A stretch of 64,000 bases of DNA from Rhodopirellula islandica (lineage in GTDB: Bacteria > Planctomycetota > Planctomycetia > Pirellulales > Pirellulaceae), in assembly GCF_001027925.1 (NCBI RefSeq), contig NZ_LECT01000024.1, positions 1 to 64,000 of the forward strand, in the 5' to 3' direction. A program made the position numbers and the translations under genes. Every line of letters starts with the position of its first letter. Positions within the stretch are counted from its first letter, which is position 1. The notes beneath the pieces are model-generated. The model was not told where the DNA came from. It ran no database searches and saw nothing but the letters and a program-made list of their open reading frames with translations. Below are positions 1 through 10,271 of this stretch, one piece after another.

Positions 1-782
1 TAGCTCGGGGCGGAAGCCCCGGGACCGTTGGTGCCCCCTCACGATGTCGCCCCGGACGGGGCCGTCGTGGATGATGTGGCTCGGTATCGGCTCGAAATGG
101 CAGGCACGATCTGCCGCTCCGTGACGATTGCGCGGACGTGTTGCCCAATCGAACGATGGGGCGTTGATATGCCGGCGACCTTGCGACCGGTGCTGCCTGT
201 GTCCAAGCGGCCGAACCGCGGAGCGGTGACAGAGGAATCCAAACTGCATGTTGCTGCTTGGTTTGTTTTCTGCCGGCTGTCGTCGCTCCGCGACTGTTTG
301 ATTGGGTGCGGCGTCTCGGGACCTTGGGTTGAAACCCAAGGCTGGTCGGCTGCCGTCACTCCGTGACTATTGCGCGAACGAAAGGCCGGATGGCCGGATG
401 GTGCCATCCACCCAGCATGCAGGGAAATTCGCCCCGGAGGGGCCGACATCGGTAGCTCGGGGCGGAAGCCCCGAGACCGTTGGTGCCCCCTCGCCATGTC
501 GCCCCGGACGGGGCCGTCGTGGATGATGTGGCTCGGTATCGGCACGAAATGGCTGGCACGATCTGCCGTCACTCTGTGACGATTGCGCGGACGTGTTGCC
601 CAATCGAACGTTGGGGCGGTGATATGCCGGTGACCTTGCGACCGGTGCTGCCTGTGTCCAAGCGGCCGAACCGCGGAGCGGTGAAATCTGTCAGCCTTGG
701 GTTTCAACCCAAGGTCTGGAGGATGAGAAAGACAAAGCAACAGCCGCGGAGCGGCGGCATCTGTCTTCATGCGATGCGCCAA
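1..782. repeat. Intergenic repeat block, left of TPS cassette (two tandem units)
   Basis: This gene-free block is built from two related units, roughly 1-384 and 385-782. Each contains the G/C palindromes CTCGGGGCGGAAGCCCCG and CGCCCCGGACGGGGCCG, followed by stretches shared almost base for base with 12680-13317. Short hairpins of the type CTTGGGTT..AACCCAAG occur near 321-345 and 690-712. Open frames across it are explained by the repeat and show no recognisable protein. It abuts the broken comM end at 794. The window begins inside the repeat, so its true left edge is unknown. Confidence 0.8.
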
Positions 783-793
783 ACCGGCCGGCA

Positions 794-863
794 CTACACC
801 CAAAGGTCGGCGTCGAGGTTTCGGTCGCCGATGGCTTCGGCGAGGTGTTCTTCGCTGATGGTA
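794..863 (-). pseudogene. comM remnant, C-terminal end (second copy)
   Basis: Read on the minus strand this piece encodes ISEEHLAEAIGDRNLDADLW plus V and a stop. It matches the last residues of the intact ComM at 13318 with one change (Y to D) and ends at the same stop codon. The matching sequence stops about ten bases from the TPR gene's stop codon at 873. Together with the internal comM piece at 12466-12673 it forms the two ends of a second, interrupted comM copy. About 120 bp of comM sequence between the two pieces is missing. Confidence 0.85.
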
Positions 864-872
864 TGGTGAAGG

Positions 873-2216
873 CTACGAATCGAGGCGGCTCATGAGACGT
901 TCGGCGGCTGGTCGATCAACGAAACTCTGCGGGCTAGCCAAGGTCGCTTTCAAGACCGTCCGAGAAAGGTCCTGCTTGCCAACAGCCGCAAAGATCTCCG
1001 CCGCAAAGTATCCAATTTCCGCTGACAGGACTCGCGTTTTGACCACCGAGGTCATCACGGCTTCGGCATTTGCGAGGTCATTGTTCTTCAGCAGCGCCCA
1101 TGCGTAGGAGGAAGCAGCAACTCGGCCGCGACCAGTCTTCACGTTGGTGTTGGACTGGTAGAGCACCTCCGCATGTTTGAGTGCAAGTGGATGCTGGTCG
1201 GACTCTTCGCTCGAAAGCAGCGACAGGATCAAACCGTTGGAGGCCTCGAAGTTCGACGGATCCTCACGATGGAGTTGCGAAAAAATGTCGACTGCTGAAA
1301 CGGAGTCCCTGTCAAATCTGGCTGCCATTCCCTGCAGGTACCGAACGGCAGGCTGGTCTCCGTCGAGTGACACTGCCTGATCGATGGCACGACGCATCAA
1401 GTCCTGTTCACCCGCATCCATTGCATAACGCGCGATTTCGACTTGAGCGATGAGGTTCTCGCGGTCGGTTTCCAGTGCTGTTTGCATGGCGTCGGTGGCA
1501 TCTTGGCGTCGTCCAACGGATTGGTAAAGTTTTCCCATCGCGACATCGACCGGGTCGGCATTCGGCGAGAAAGACCGCAGATTTTGAAGGGTCTCTCGTG
1601 CCGTGGATTCCTGACCTAGTTTGAAGAATGCAACTGCTAGTCGTGGCCAAGGCTTGGTATCGCGTGGATCCAGACTGATCCAGTCACGAAGGTTTTCCTT
1701 CGCGGAATTCCATTGCGATCGTTTTTCGTAAACCGTTGCCAAACCAGCGTGTGCCTGGATCGCTTGAGCCGTCTTCCGTTGGTCATTGGCGGTGTACTGT
1801 TCCGCTGCGGTCAACCCGCGTTGAAACAGCATTTCCGTTTCAGCCAAGCGTCCATCGGCCAGTGCCAATGCGGCTAGCATGTTCCAAGTCTCCGGGTCGT
1901 CTGCTTGCGTGACAGCAGCTTTCTCCAACGCAACTTTCGCGACTCCAACCTGCTTGGCTTGGAAAGCAATCTGAGCAAATAGCAATTCTCCAGGAGACAG
2001 GTCTGGATGCCTGTTATGAATCTCGATGAACTGTTGCAGGGCCTCTTCATGTTTCCCCTGGGCGAATGCAGCGGCCGCTTTCTGAACATCAGCAGTCGCC
2101 GGATGTGCTTGGCGAGCGACGTTGTCCGGCACGAGAGCATCGTCGTTGGCAGCAACGCGAGGCACACTTCCAAGAGCGAGTGAAAGAGCAAGGGTGAGAA
2201 GAATCGAGCGATGCAT
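873..2216 (-). CDS. Exported TPR-repeat protein of the TPS cassette
   Basis: A 447-residue protein starting MHRSILLTLALSLALGSVP, with a Sec signal peptide cleaved near VAA-NDD. I chose this start because the 21 codons upstream lack signal character. The rest is a helical tetratricopeptide solenoid: repeated W/A/L/G/A/Y patterns run from about residue 45 to the end, for example ETWNMLAALALADGRLAETE and PRLAVAFFKLGQ. TPR solenoids bind other proteins, and the signal peptide places this one in the periplasm or at the cell surface. It lies 147 bp downstream of the giant exoprotein on the same strand, inside the comM-bounded cassette, so a joint role in secretion or anchoring is plausible. That role is inference only; no enzyme motif is visible. 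Confidence 0.8.
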   Translation of the reverse strand: MHRSILLTLALSLALGSVPRVAANDDALVPDNVARQAHPATADVQKAAAAFAQGKHEEALQQFIEIHNRHPDLSPGELLFAQIAFQAKQVGVAKVALEKAAVTQADDPETWNMLAALALADGRLAETEMLFQRGLTAAEQYTANDQRKTAQAIQAHAGLATVYEKRSQWNSAKENLRDWISLDPRDTKPWPRLAVAFFKLGQESTARETLQNLRSFSPNADPVDVAMGKLYQSVGRRQDATDAMQTALETDRENLIAQVEIARYAMDAGEQDLMRRAIDQAVSLDGDQPAVRYLQGMAARFDRDSVSAVDIFSQLHREDPSNFEASNGLILSLLSSEESDQHPLALKHAEVLYQSNTNVKTGRGRVAASSYAWALLKNNDLANAEAVMTSVVKTRVLSAEIGYFAAEIFAAVGKQDLSRTVLKATLASPQSFVDRPAAERLMSRLDS

Positions 2217-2363
2217 AGCCGGGAACCGGAGGATGATGTTTGGAAGGATCGTCGTGTCAGCTTCCAGCGTGTGAATCACGATTGCAACGTGAATGCCAGG
2301 CTAGGAGCCGACCTGACGTTTGGGATGCTGCCGATCACACCGCAAGTGACCGGTCGCTTGGTC

Positions 2364-5300
2364 TCAGCGCGGTCGAATGGTGATCGGCAGATAGACGTCA
2401 TTCTCACCACTCGCTTGGTCCGAGAGATCGTTTGGGGAATCGTCACTGGGGGTGCCGGAGCCACTGCGTTCCCTGTCCGGGAACGCACCGCTGAAATCAA
2501 TGGTGCCAACGTTGCCGGGAATCAGTGCGTCGATCGTTTCTGCAAAATCGCGGTAACGACCGAATTGGTCATAGACCAGTTGTTCTGTCAAAAGCAAACG
2601 GTCGGGGACGACGGCTTCTTCTCGGACAATGAAGTCACCCGTCAGGATCTGAAGGATGTAATTATCGGCGTCAAAGTTACCGATCGGATTGCTGAGCAGA
2701 ATCGGTGAAGCTCCCAACGGAGCGTCACCAGAAGTACCTTCGCTCATCAGCGACGCGCTCGCGATCGTGTCGTCGTTCTTCAATCCCGTGGCAAGGAACT
2801 CGTTGCCAGCGAAAACGAAGGTGTCGCCAACGAGCTTGGATTGATCAAACGGGCGAATCTGAAGCGACGCCGGGGTCACCAACAAGCCATCGTCGAGTGA
2901 GCCAAACTGAAGGACGTAGTTGCCCGGATCAAATCCGTTGCCCGAACCCGTCACCATCTCCGCCCTGAGGTCGTAGTTCCCGACATCAGCCGTTGCGGCG
3001 ATTCCGGGTGACGCAAATGAGACCCGACGGATGGTCTCGCCGTTCTTCAAACCAACGGCATTGAACAGCGACTGATCCAACGCTGAGTCGCCGTAAACCT
3101 TGGATTGGGCCAGCGGATTGATCGAAAGAGATGCCGGGTTCACCGTCAAGCCACCACTCGCCACCTTGATGACGTAGTTGCTTGGATTGAAGTTTTCACC
3201 AGCACCGGCCACCGCGTTGATAACGTAAGGGCTACCGCTCACCGACGCGTTTGCGGCAGCACCGTCACTCGATAGAGCGAGAGAGCCGACGAGGTCACCA
3301 TTCCTGAGCCCACCGATGACGACAGGATGATCGGCAAATGAGAAGGTGTCCCCGTAGGTCTTGGTGGCTGCTTCAGTTCGGATCAGCAAGTCAGCCGGCA
3401 GGATGGTGAATGTACCACTTGCTGTTCCCAGCAATCGATACTTCGGATCCAAGTCGGATGCCATGACGTTGATCGTGTATTCCCCTGCGTCGGAGAGCTG
3501 CGTCAGGTTGAAGTCCGTTTCAACACCGATCGTTTGAAGCGTATCGCCTTGCTGAAGGACACCTCGCGTGATGGACAGGCCCGGGTCGACGGGAGTCTGA
3601 CCATACGTTGAGCTGCCATCATTGGCGGTGAAGAACAAACCAGGGGTCAAATCGATGGAGGCTAGGTAAAAGGCGAAGTTTGCCTGCGGCGTTCCCAAGT
3701 ATTCAAAGCTCAAGGGATTGCCGTCGGAGCCAGCGATTCCCAAGCTGTTGATCAGGTTTCCATCGGTATCAAAAAGATCGTTTCCAGAGACTCCATTGAG
3801 GCTGGATGACGCGTCGACTGCGACGCCAGACTGAAACGGGAGGGCGATTCGCAGCTCTCCATCGACAGCCGTGTTGATCTGTGATTGATTGGTGAGGCGG
3901 AATGTCGAAGTGCCAGAATCCGTGTCAAAGTTAAACAGGTTCAACGCGATCAACACGTTCTGACCGCTGATGGTCGATTCAGAGAGTGTGAATTGATAGG
4001 CATCGCTACCCGCCTGCCCCATGAGTATTGAGCCTGAGCCACCAGCGACAAGTTCACTGTTGATCAATGTGACAGAGTTTCGTTCCCGGATGGAACGAAC
4101 GGGATCGATCCCGCCATCATCAAACAAATCCTCTGCACTAATGCCTTCAAATCCAATCTGACCGTTTTCCGTTCGAACCGAAGCATTCTCGACAACGAGT
4201 GAGTCTCCCACCGCAATGAAATCATCGAAAAACGGATCACTGGGGAATTGAAACCCACCAAGACCAATGATACCCTCGCCAACGCCGCGGAGCGTTGCGC
4301 CGTCCGCGATGCGGTTGCCACCAAACCCACCGAATTGCAATTCCTCGGTTGCAATGAGCTGAGTCCCGGCACCCAGGATTTCAACTCCCAAACCAACCGT
4401 ATTGCCTGTGCCCCGAACTGTCACACGGTCACCTGAAAGGACCGAGTCGCCATCAATGAGGATTCGATGGCCTTCGAAGAACGCGCTTGGCCTGCTGACC
4501 TCAATCCCACTCGATGAGATGAATGATCCTGTGATGTGAATCAGTGGGTCCTTTTCAAAACTTTCTGACTCCTCTAACTCATCGCCAAACAACTCGACGA
4601 GTGAATCGTCCCCCGTGGCGACAATGGAAACACCATTCAGTCGCAGCAGTGGGGAACCGGGGTCGGTCTGACTGGACAATGCCGATTGGGAATTGAATTC
4701 GAGCGTCAGCGAACCATCGCCGATGTTGATATCGGTTCCTGGCAACACGTTGATGCTGCGGCCGGTTTGAACGGTCAGCTTTCCGACACCCGTTGCGGCG
4801 GTCATGATGTCCGAGCGAATCTCAAGGTCGTTGCTGAACTGCAGCGTCAGGTCATTGCCCGCGTTCAAGATCGCGGCGATGTCATCCGGATCGATGAAGG
4901 TGGTTTCCGCAGGGAAGTCAGCGAATGCCAAGTCGCCGCTCAAACCTGCAATGGATGGACCGCCGAAAGAGATCAGCGAGACTTTGCCGATCCCTGGTTT
5001 TGCATTCTCGCCAAAACTTGCTCCGGGGGAACCAATCGCAAGAAGATTTCCGTCGCTGGTCAATGCCACTGAGCTGCCCAACGCATCGCCCGACTGCACC
5101 GCGATGAAACCGCCGGCGATCGCAGTCCCGTTTCCGATGATCGTATTGATCGTGGGGCTCGCATTGATATTGGCCGGATTCAAGTCAAATAGAAAGACTC
5201 GTCCACCGGTATTTGGAAGGTCATCGCGATCACCAGTCAAACTGGGGGCGCCAACAGCCAGGCTGCTGCCATCCGCATTGAACCCAACTGATTCGCCAAA

Positions 5301-8300
5301 GCGATCGAAGTCGAGCAGTGACAGGGTTTCAGATCCGCCTAGTGATGAGCCATCCTGTATTTCCTGCGCCAATGTCGGCGAAGCACTCAGGTCCGATGGG
5401 TTCAGGCCAAAGATGAACACGGACCCACTTTGGCTTTCGGAATCGCCTGCCGCTGGGTCTCCAACCGCCAAACGGTTCGACGCTCGGTTGATCGCAACAG
5501 CGGTCCCGAATGACGACTTTGCGTCGTTGGAAAAGTCCTCCGGAATGTTTAGGTCCAGTGACAAAGTCCCGCCACCGGCTAATGGAGAGCCATCTTCAAT
5601 CGTTTGAAGTCGTGTCGGATTCTCATCGAGGCGATTGACGTCCAAGGAAATCAGATGCACTTTTCCCTGGGCTCCAACCACCAATACGTCTCCTGCTGCG
5701 TTCAAGGAAACGCTTTGTCCAAAGGAATCACGCGACTGAAAATCGAATCCCTCAATCCCGACAAATCCGCTACTCGAATTCACGCCCCTTGTGAGTGTGT
5801 TCTCCAAATTGGGCGCGTTGCTCAATTCATTGGGATCGATTCCGAATAGGAAGACGGCCCCGTCACCAAAGTTGAAATCGTCGTGGCCAATCGCAAGAAT
5901 GTCTCCGGCGGAATTCAGCGCGAGACCACTTCCGAAACCACGCCGATTCAGCTCTAGAATCCGGCCGTCGCTCAAATCGGTGCCGTCCCTGATCACGCTT
6001 GCAAGCAGCGGCGTGGTGCTCAAACTCGAGTCCACTTCAAACAAGTGGACACGGTCCTGGGCCTCGATGGCGATCAGATCACCGGCACCGTTGAAGGCCA
6101 ATGCTTGGCCAAAACCGTCTTCCGCACTGAGGGCGAAATCTTCGTAGCTCAGCGTGCTTCCTTCACCGATGGTTTGCGACAATTCTACCGGACCGCCCAG
6201 GCCGCTATCAAAGCTGAACACATTGATGCGACTTTCATCCGGGTCACCCACGACCAGCCGATCACCTGTTCCGTTGAGAGCTACGGTTGCCCCAAACTCG
6301 CTAAAACCGACCGTAAGGTCATCACCGTTGGTGAGCGAGGTTCCGTTTCCGATGATTTGTTTCAGACCTGCGGGTGACGATAAATCGAGGTCGTCCAGTT
6401 CGAAGAGGAAAACCCTGTTCTCGGAGCCATTGTCTGTTTGCCCGACAGCCAACCGTGTGCCGGAATCATCCATCGCAGTTGCGGCACCGAAATCCGAAAA
6501 ATTTTCGAGGACGAGTAGACTTCCATCTTCGAGAATCGAATCACGCCTGAGTTGCTGCGGCTGACTAGGGGCCGCACCCCAATCATTCGGGTTGAGTTCG
6601 AACAGACGAACTGCTCCACCACTGTTATTGATTTCACCAACCGCCAAGCGATCACCGACTGAATTCAACGCCACCGAATTTCCTAGCCCAAAGACGGAGG
6701 ACGCCAAGTTCAATGTCCCACCTTCGGCGAGCGGGGATCCGTGTTGCAACGTACTCGCAAGCGTTGTCATGCCGGTGAAGTTTGCGCCACCGAATTCAAA
6801 CAGGAACACCATCTCTTCAGCACTCGCCCCCGCCGCCAAACGCATTCCATCGCCGGTCAGCGCGACCGACTGGCCAAAGCCGCTGTTGTCGCCAAGTGTC
6901 AACTCAGTACCACCTGCGAGCGACACCTCATTGCGAAGCACCTTGGACAAGCTTGGTATCCGGGAAAGTTCAGCGTTGGTGAGATCAAACAGGTAGATCG
7001 CACCCGAATTGCTATCAGCATTGGAGACGCCATCGTCGCCGCGAGCCCCGACGGCCAGCAGATCTCCCGCGTCGTTGAGCGCCAGCGACGAACCGAAGCG
7101 GTCTTCGGCATCGAGCATCAGCATCTCGTCACCAGCGGGAGTCGCGACCACGATCCGATCTTCGATCACTCCGACTAGTGTCGGAGCGGCTACTGCATCG
7201 TCGATCTCAAACAGGAACACCTCTTGTGAGTATTCGCCCACGTTGCCCACCACCAAACGGCTCCCGTCAGAGTTCATCGCGACTGAACGACCAAATGCCT
7301 CCATGAAACCCGGTAAAGTCTTCACCTGACCGTCGGCCGCGATCAAATTGGACAGAATCGGGCCTGCGGGGTCTTCATTCAGGTCGAACAGGAACACACT
7401 GCCAGAGGAGTCCCGGTTGCCGAGCGGGCCGTCGAAGTTCGGCGAGCCGACCGCCAGCCAGCCGCCATCTCCTGTCAGCGCAACATCACTGCCGAAGTCG
7501 TTGAAGCCGAATTGCAAAGTGTCGCCGTCACCGAGAACGGTACCGCTCTCGAGAACCTGTTGCAGTCCCGGAGCGGCAGCCAAGTTCGTCGCATCGAGTT
7601 CAAAGATAAAAGCAGACGGCGAAAACGTCGACGAATCACCGACTGCCAACAAAGTTCCGGACTGATTGAAATCAACACCACTGCCGAAGTTCGATCCGAA
7701 ATCTTCGCCCACGTCGAGGGAAGATCCATCGGCGAGCGTGATTCCAGTTTCGATCGTCTGTGCCAGCACTGCGGGCGAAGCCAAAGACGTTGAGCCGAGA
7801 TTGTACAGCAGGACGCGTCCATCGTTGCTCGTATCACCCGCCCCACCAACACCAACCGCCAACCGATTGCCAATCCCATTGAGCGACACTCCTGATCCGA
7901 AGCTGGGGGCACCTTCGAACGAGTTGGCCGCAACCGGATCGTTCAATGTTTGGGCCAAGTCCGCCGGACTTGCCAAATCCGAAGGATCGATATCAAACAG
8001 ATAAACCAGGGGAGCCAACGAGCTCGGTGCGCCCACGACAAGCCGATCGCCTGCGTCATTCAAATCGACACTGCTACCGAATGCGTCACGCCCCAAACGA
8101 AGAGCGTCGTCAAAATCAGTGAAAATGATCTCATCGAGCAAGTTGGGGTTGTTCGACTCGACCAAGTCAAGGATTCCGCCGCCGGCGAGTGGAGAATCGT
8201 CTTGAATGACCTGTCTGAGTGTGGGTGTGGAGGAAGGATTGTCAGCATCCAGTTGAAACAGGAATACCGCGCCGGAGTTATCCGTAATCATGAGTGGACT

Positions 8301-10271
8301 CGCGTTGAACGCATCGACTCCTGAGGCTCCGACTGCCAAGACGTTTCCATTGCCGTCCAGAGCAACTCCACTGCCAAACTTGTCGCCCGCATCGAGCGTC
8401 AAAATCGTTCCCCCGCCGACGCTCGATCCGTCGCGAATGATTTGTTGTAGCACCGGCGGTATTCGTAAGCTGTTCGTATCAAGTTCGAACAAGTAAACGG
8501 CACCGGAAGATTCTTTGGCAACGTTGCCTCCGGCGTCGCCGGTCGCTCCGACAGCCAAAAGCGATCCGCTGTTAATGAAGTCGATGGAACTTCCTAAACG
8601 GTCGAAGGAATCAATCAACTGAGCATCATTCGACAACGAAAATTCGATGAGATTCAAACCCGAGGGAGCCGAATCAACGATCACACCGTTTTTGGGGTCC
8701 AGCAGAACGCTGCCGCCGCCTGTCTGAATCTCATCCGTCGTTTGATAAACCAGGTTCCCGGCTGAAGACAATTCGACGAATCCGCCAGCGGAATTTCCCG
8801 CGACATCGACGCCACCATGGAACTGAGTGCGGTCGTTGCTCCACACGATCGCGGTGCCACCTTCGCCATTTTCGCCGCGTGCGATGAGTTGCGTTCCAGG
8901 ACTGACCAGAGTCTCTGACGAATTCGCGAGCTCATCAACCACCAGATCTTTGCCACCCTGGAATTCACCGCCCACGCGAATTTGACCGCCATCGGTTTGC
9001 CCCGATGCGTCCAAGGTTGCTCCCAGCAATGACGTCTTGAAATCGCTAGCGACATCAATGTTTCCCCCGTCGCCGCTGGTACCTACGGCGCTGATCGTTG
9101 CCGATGAAACGATTCGCCCTGGACCATCGATCGTGACTTCGCCTCCGCTAGCCCCAGCGACGTTGATGTTGCCTGCTGTCGTGGCCGTGTACCCAGACTC
9201 CGTCGTGATCGTGACGCTGCCTCCAACACCTGACGTCGCTGACGCATCGATCGTGGCATATTGATCGACGACACCGGAATCAATCTGGACGCTGCCGCCC
9301 GACGTCGTTCCTGATGCATCAATGGTTCCCTGAATCAACGCGTCACTGGACTGAACGATGACATCGCCGCCCACGTCACCCGAAGCGTCGATCGTGCCGA
9401 TCGTGTTGAATTGTCCGGTGTTCACCGCCACATTGTGACCGCCAATCAGACCGCTGTTGATCACGCGACCGCCTGGATTGGTCAGGTACACGTCGCCGCC
9501 GCTCATCACGGCGCCGGTTGCCCGCAACGTGCCGCTGTTCTTGATCAACCCAGCTGTTTCGCTGTACCCGTTTTGCAGCGTCGCCATGTCGGCTTCGACA
9601 TGGGTGACCCCGTTGGCGTAGGTCACAGTTTGTCCACTGCCGACAGTGATCGAGCCACCCGCGCTGGTAATGGTGCCGTTGTTGTTGAACTGATTGCCAA
9701 TGAAGTGCGCACCGCCCGCACCCGTGTTGATCGTTCCGTTGTTGACGATGCTCGCGGTGGATGACCCGCGAAATGACATCGGTCCGCCATCCATGAATTG
9801 GCGGTTGGTCGTGTCAAAGGTCGACGCTGTGAATCCATTCGTGTTGATCACGCCCGTGTTGCCGACGACAACCCCACTCGGGTTCACCAGGAACACATTG
9901 CCATTGCTGTTCAGCTGTCCCGCAATCACCGAGGGGATTCCAGGAGTGGTCACCCGGTTCAGGATCGCTGAGCTGGCGCTGGGCAGATTGAAATTGGCCG
10001 TGTTGCCCTGGCCAACGGAAAATGAATTCCAATTCACGACGGCGCGATCCGTCGATGCGTTGACGTTCAGCGTATTCCCAACGCTGTTGATTGTCGCAGC
10101 ACCCGCCACGACATTTCCGCCGGTCGGATTTTGAGCAATCGCGATTCCGGTCGAGGAGGTCGCCCATCCCAACAGAGCCAGGATTTGAAGGCGTTTCAGG
10201 TGTCGGCGGCGTCTTCGGCGAATCACAGACGACGTTGAACGGCGGTTTATGTTCACAGCAATCAAACTCAT
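2364..10271 (-). CDS. Giant TpsA-type exoprotein (haemagglutinin TPS domain, propeller-like repeats, MBG domains)
   Basis: A 2635-residue secreted protein. An Arg-rich extended signal region (RRRRRRHLKRLQILALLGWA) ends near IAIA-QNP. It is followed by the filamentous-haemagglutinin TPS domain, about residues 46-300, with the family's NPSGVVVG-type motif near 137. Gly/Asn-rich beta-helix continues to about 540. Residues about 545-1770 hold 18 repeats of 55-75 residues with the core FGSSVALN..GDRLAVGA....VFLFELD, resembling FG-GAP/propeller blades. A second beta-helix-like stretch precedes four Ig-like MBG domains with YGD/YGQ motifs at about 2210-2545. A Ser/Asp-rich tail ends in ITIRPR. TPS domains direct export through a cognate Omp85-type TpsB, and one is encoded divergently at 10646. 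Likely role: surface adhesin or fibre. Ligand unknown. Confidence 0.9.
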   Translation of the reverse strand: MSLIAVNINRRSTSSVIRRRRRRHLKRLQILALLGWATSSTGIAIAQNPTGGNVVAGAATINSVGNTLNVNASTDRAVVNWNSFSVGQGNTANFNLPSASSAILNRVTTPGIPSVIAGQLNSNGNVFLVNPSGVVVGNTGVINTNGFTASTFDTTNRQFMDGGPMSFRGSSTASIVNNGTINTGAGGAHFIGNQFNNNGTITSAGGSITVGSGQTVTYANGVTHVEADMATLQNGYSETAGLIKNSGTLRATGAVMSGGDVYLTNPGGRVINSGLIGGHNVAVNTGQFNTIGTIDASGDVGGDVIVQSSDALIQGTIDASGTTSGGSVQIDSGVVDQYATIDASATSGVGGSVTITTESGYTATTAGNINVAGASGGEVTIDGPGRIVSSATISAVGTSGDGGNIDVASDFKTSLLGATLDASGQTDGGQIRVGGEFQGGKDLVVDELANSSETLVSPGTQLIARGENGEGGTAIVWSNDRTQFHGGVDVAGNSAGGFVELSSAGNLVYQTTDEIQTGGGSVLLDPKNGVIVDSAPSGLNLIEFSLSNDAQLIDSFDRLGSSIDFINSGSLLAVGATGDAGGNVAKESSGAVYLFELDTNSLRIPPVLQQIIRDGSSVGGGTILTLDAGDKFGSGVALDGNGNVLAVGASGVDAFNASPLMITDNSGAVFLFQLDADNPSSTPTLRQVIQDDSPLAGGGILDLVESNNPNLLDEIIFTDFDDALRLGRDAFGSSVDLNDAGDRLVVGAPSSLAPLVYLFDIDPSDLASPADLAQTLNDPVAANSFEGAPSFGSGVSLNGIGNRLAVGVGGAGDTSNDGRVLLYNLGSTSLASPAVLAQTIETGITLADGSSLDVGEDFGSNFGSGVDFNQSGTLLAVGDSSTFSPSAFIFELDATNLAAAPGLQQVLESGTVLGDGDTLQFGFNDFGSDVALTGDGGWLAVGSPNFDGPLGNRDSSGSVFLFDLNEDPAGPILSNLIAADGQVKTLPGFMEAFGRSVAMNSDGSRLVVGNVGEYSQEVFLFEIDDAVAAPTLVGVIEDRIVVATPAGDEMLMLDAEDRFGSSLALNDAGDLLAVGARGDDGVSNADSNSGAIYLFDLTNAELSRIPSLSKVLRNEVSLAGGTELTLGDNSGFGQSVALTGDGMRLAAGASAEEMVFLFEFGGANFTGMTTLASTLQHGSPLAEGGTLNLASSVFGLGNSVALNSVGDRLAVGEINNSGGAVRLFELNPNDWGAAPSQPQQLRRDSILEDGSLLVLENFSDFGAATAMDDSGTRLAVGQTDNGSENRVFLFELDDLDLSSPAGLKQIIGNGTSLTNGDDLTVGFSEFGATVALNGTGDRLVVGDPDESRINVFSFDSGLGGPVELSQTIGEGSTLSYEDFALSAEDGFGQALAFNGAGDLIAIEAQDRVHLFEVDSSLSTTPLLASVIRDGTDLSDGRILELNRRGFGSGLALNSAGDILAIGHDDFNFGDGAVFLFGIDPNELSNAPNLENTLTRGVNSSSGFVGIEGFDFQSRDSFGQSVSLNAAGDVLVVGAQGKVHLISLDVNRLDENPTRLQTIEDGSPLAGGGTLSLDLNIPEDFSNDAKSSFGTAVAINRASNRLAVGDPAAGDSESQSGSVFIFGLNPSDLSASPTLAQEIQDGSSLGGSETLSLLDFDRFGESVGFNADGSSLAVGAPSLTGDRDDLPNTGGRVFLFDLNPANINASPTINTIIGNGTAIAGGFIAVQSGDALGSSVALTSDGNLLAIGSPGASFGENAKPGIGKVSLISFGGPSIAGLSGDLAFADFPAETTFIDPDDIAAILNAGNDLTLQFSNDLEIRSDIMTAATGVGKLTVQTGRSINVLPGTDINIGDGSLTLEFNSQSALSSQTDPGSPLLRLNGVSIVATGDDSLVELFGDELEESESFEKDPLIHITGSFISSSGIEVSRPSAFFEGHRILIDGDSVLSGDRVTVRGTGNTVGLGVEILGAGTQLIATEELQFGGFGGNRIADGATLRGVGEGIIGLGGFQFPSDPFFDDFIAVGDSLVVENASVRTENGQIGFEGISAEDLFDDGGIDPVRSIRERNSVTLINSELVAGGSGSILMGQAGSDAYQFTLSESTISGQNVLIALNLFNFDTDSGTSTFRLTNQSQINTAVDGELRIALPFQSGVAVDASSSLNGVSGNDLFDTDGNLINSLGIAGSDGNPLSFEYLGTPQANFAFYLASIDLTPGLFFTANDGSSTYGQTPVDPGLSITRGVLQQGDTLQTIGVETDFNLTQLSDAGEYTINVMASDLDPKYRLLGTASGTFTILPADLLIRTEAATKTYGDTFSFADHPVVIGGLRNGDLVGSLALSSDGAAANASVSGSPYVINAVAGAGENFNPSNYVIKVASGGLTVNPASLSINPLAQSKVYGDSALDQSLFNAVGLKNGETIRRVSFASPGIAATADVGNYDLRAEMVTGSGNGFDPGNYVLQFGSLDDGLLVTPASLQIRPFDQSKLVGDTFVFAGNEFLATGLKNDDTIASASLMSEGTSGDAPLGASPILLSNPIGNFDADNYILQILTGDFIVREEAVVPDRLLLTEQLVYDQFGRYRDFAETIDALIPGNVGTIDFSGAFPDRERSGSGTPSDDSPNDLSDQASGENDVYLPITIRPR

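Noticed and set aside
39-803. Long minus-strand open frame in the left repeat block
   Set aside because: It follows the repeat and has a frameshifted counterpart at 12602-13126, no recognisable domain and overlaps the comM remnant.
4804-5607. Plus-strand frame of 267 codons inside the TpsA gene
   Set aside because: Antisense shadow of the repeated exoprotein; its periodicity mirrors the repeat units on the other strand.
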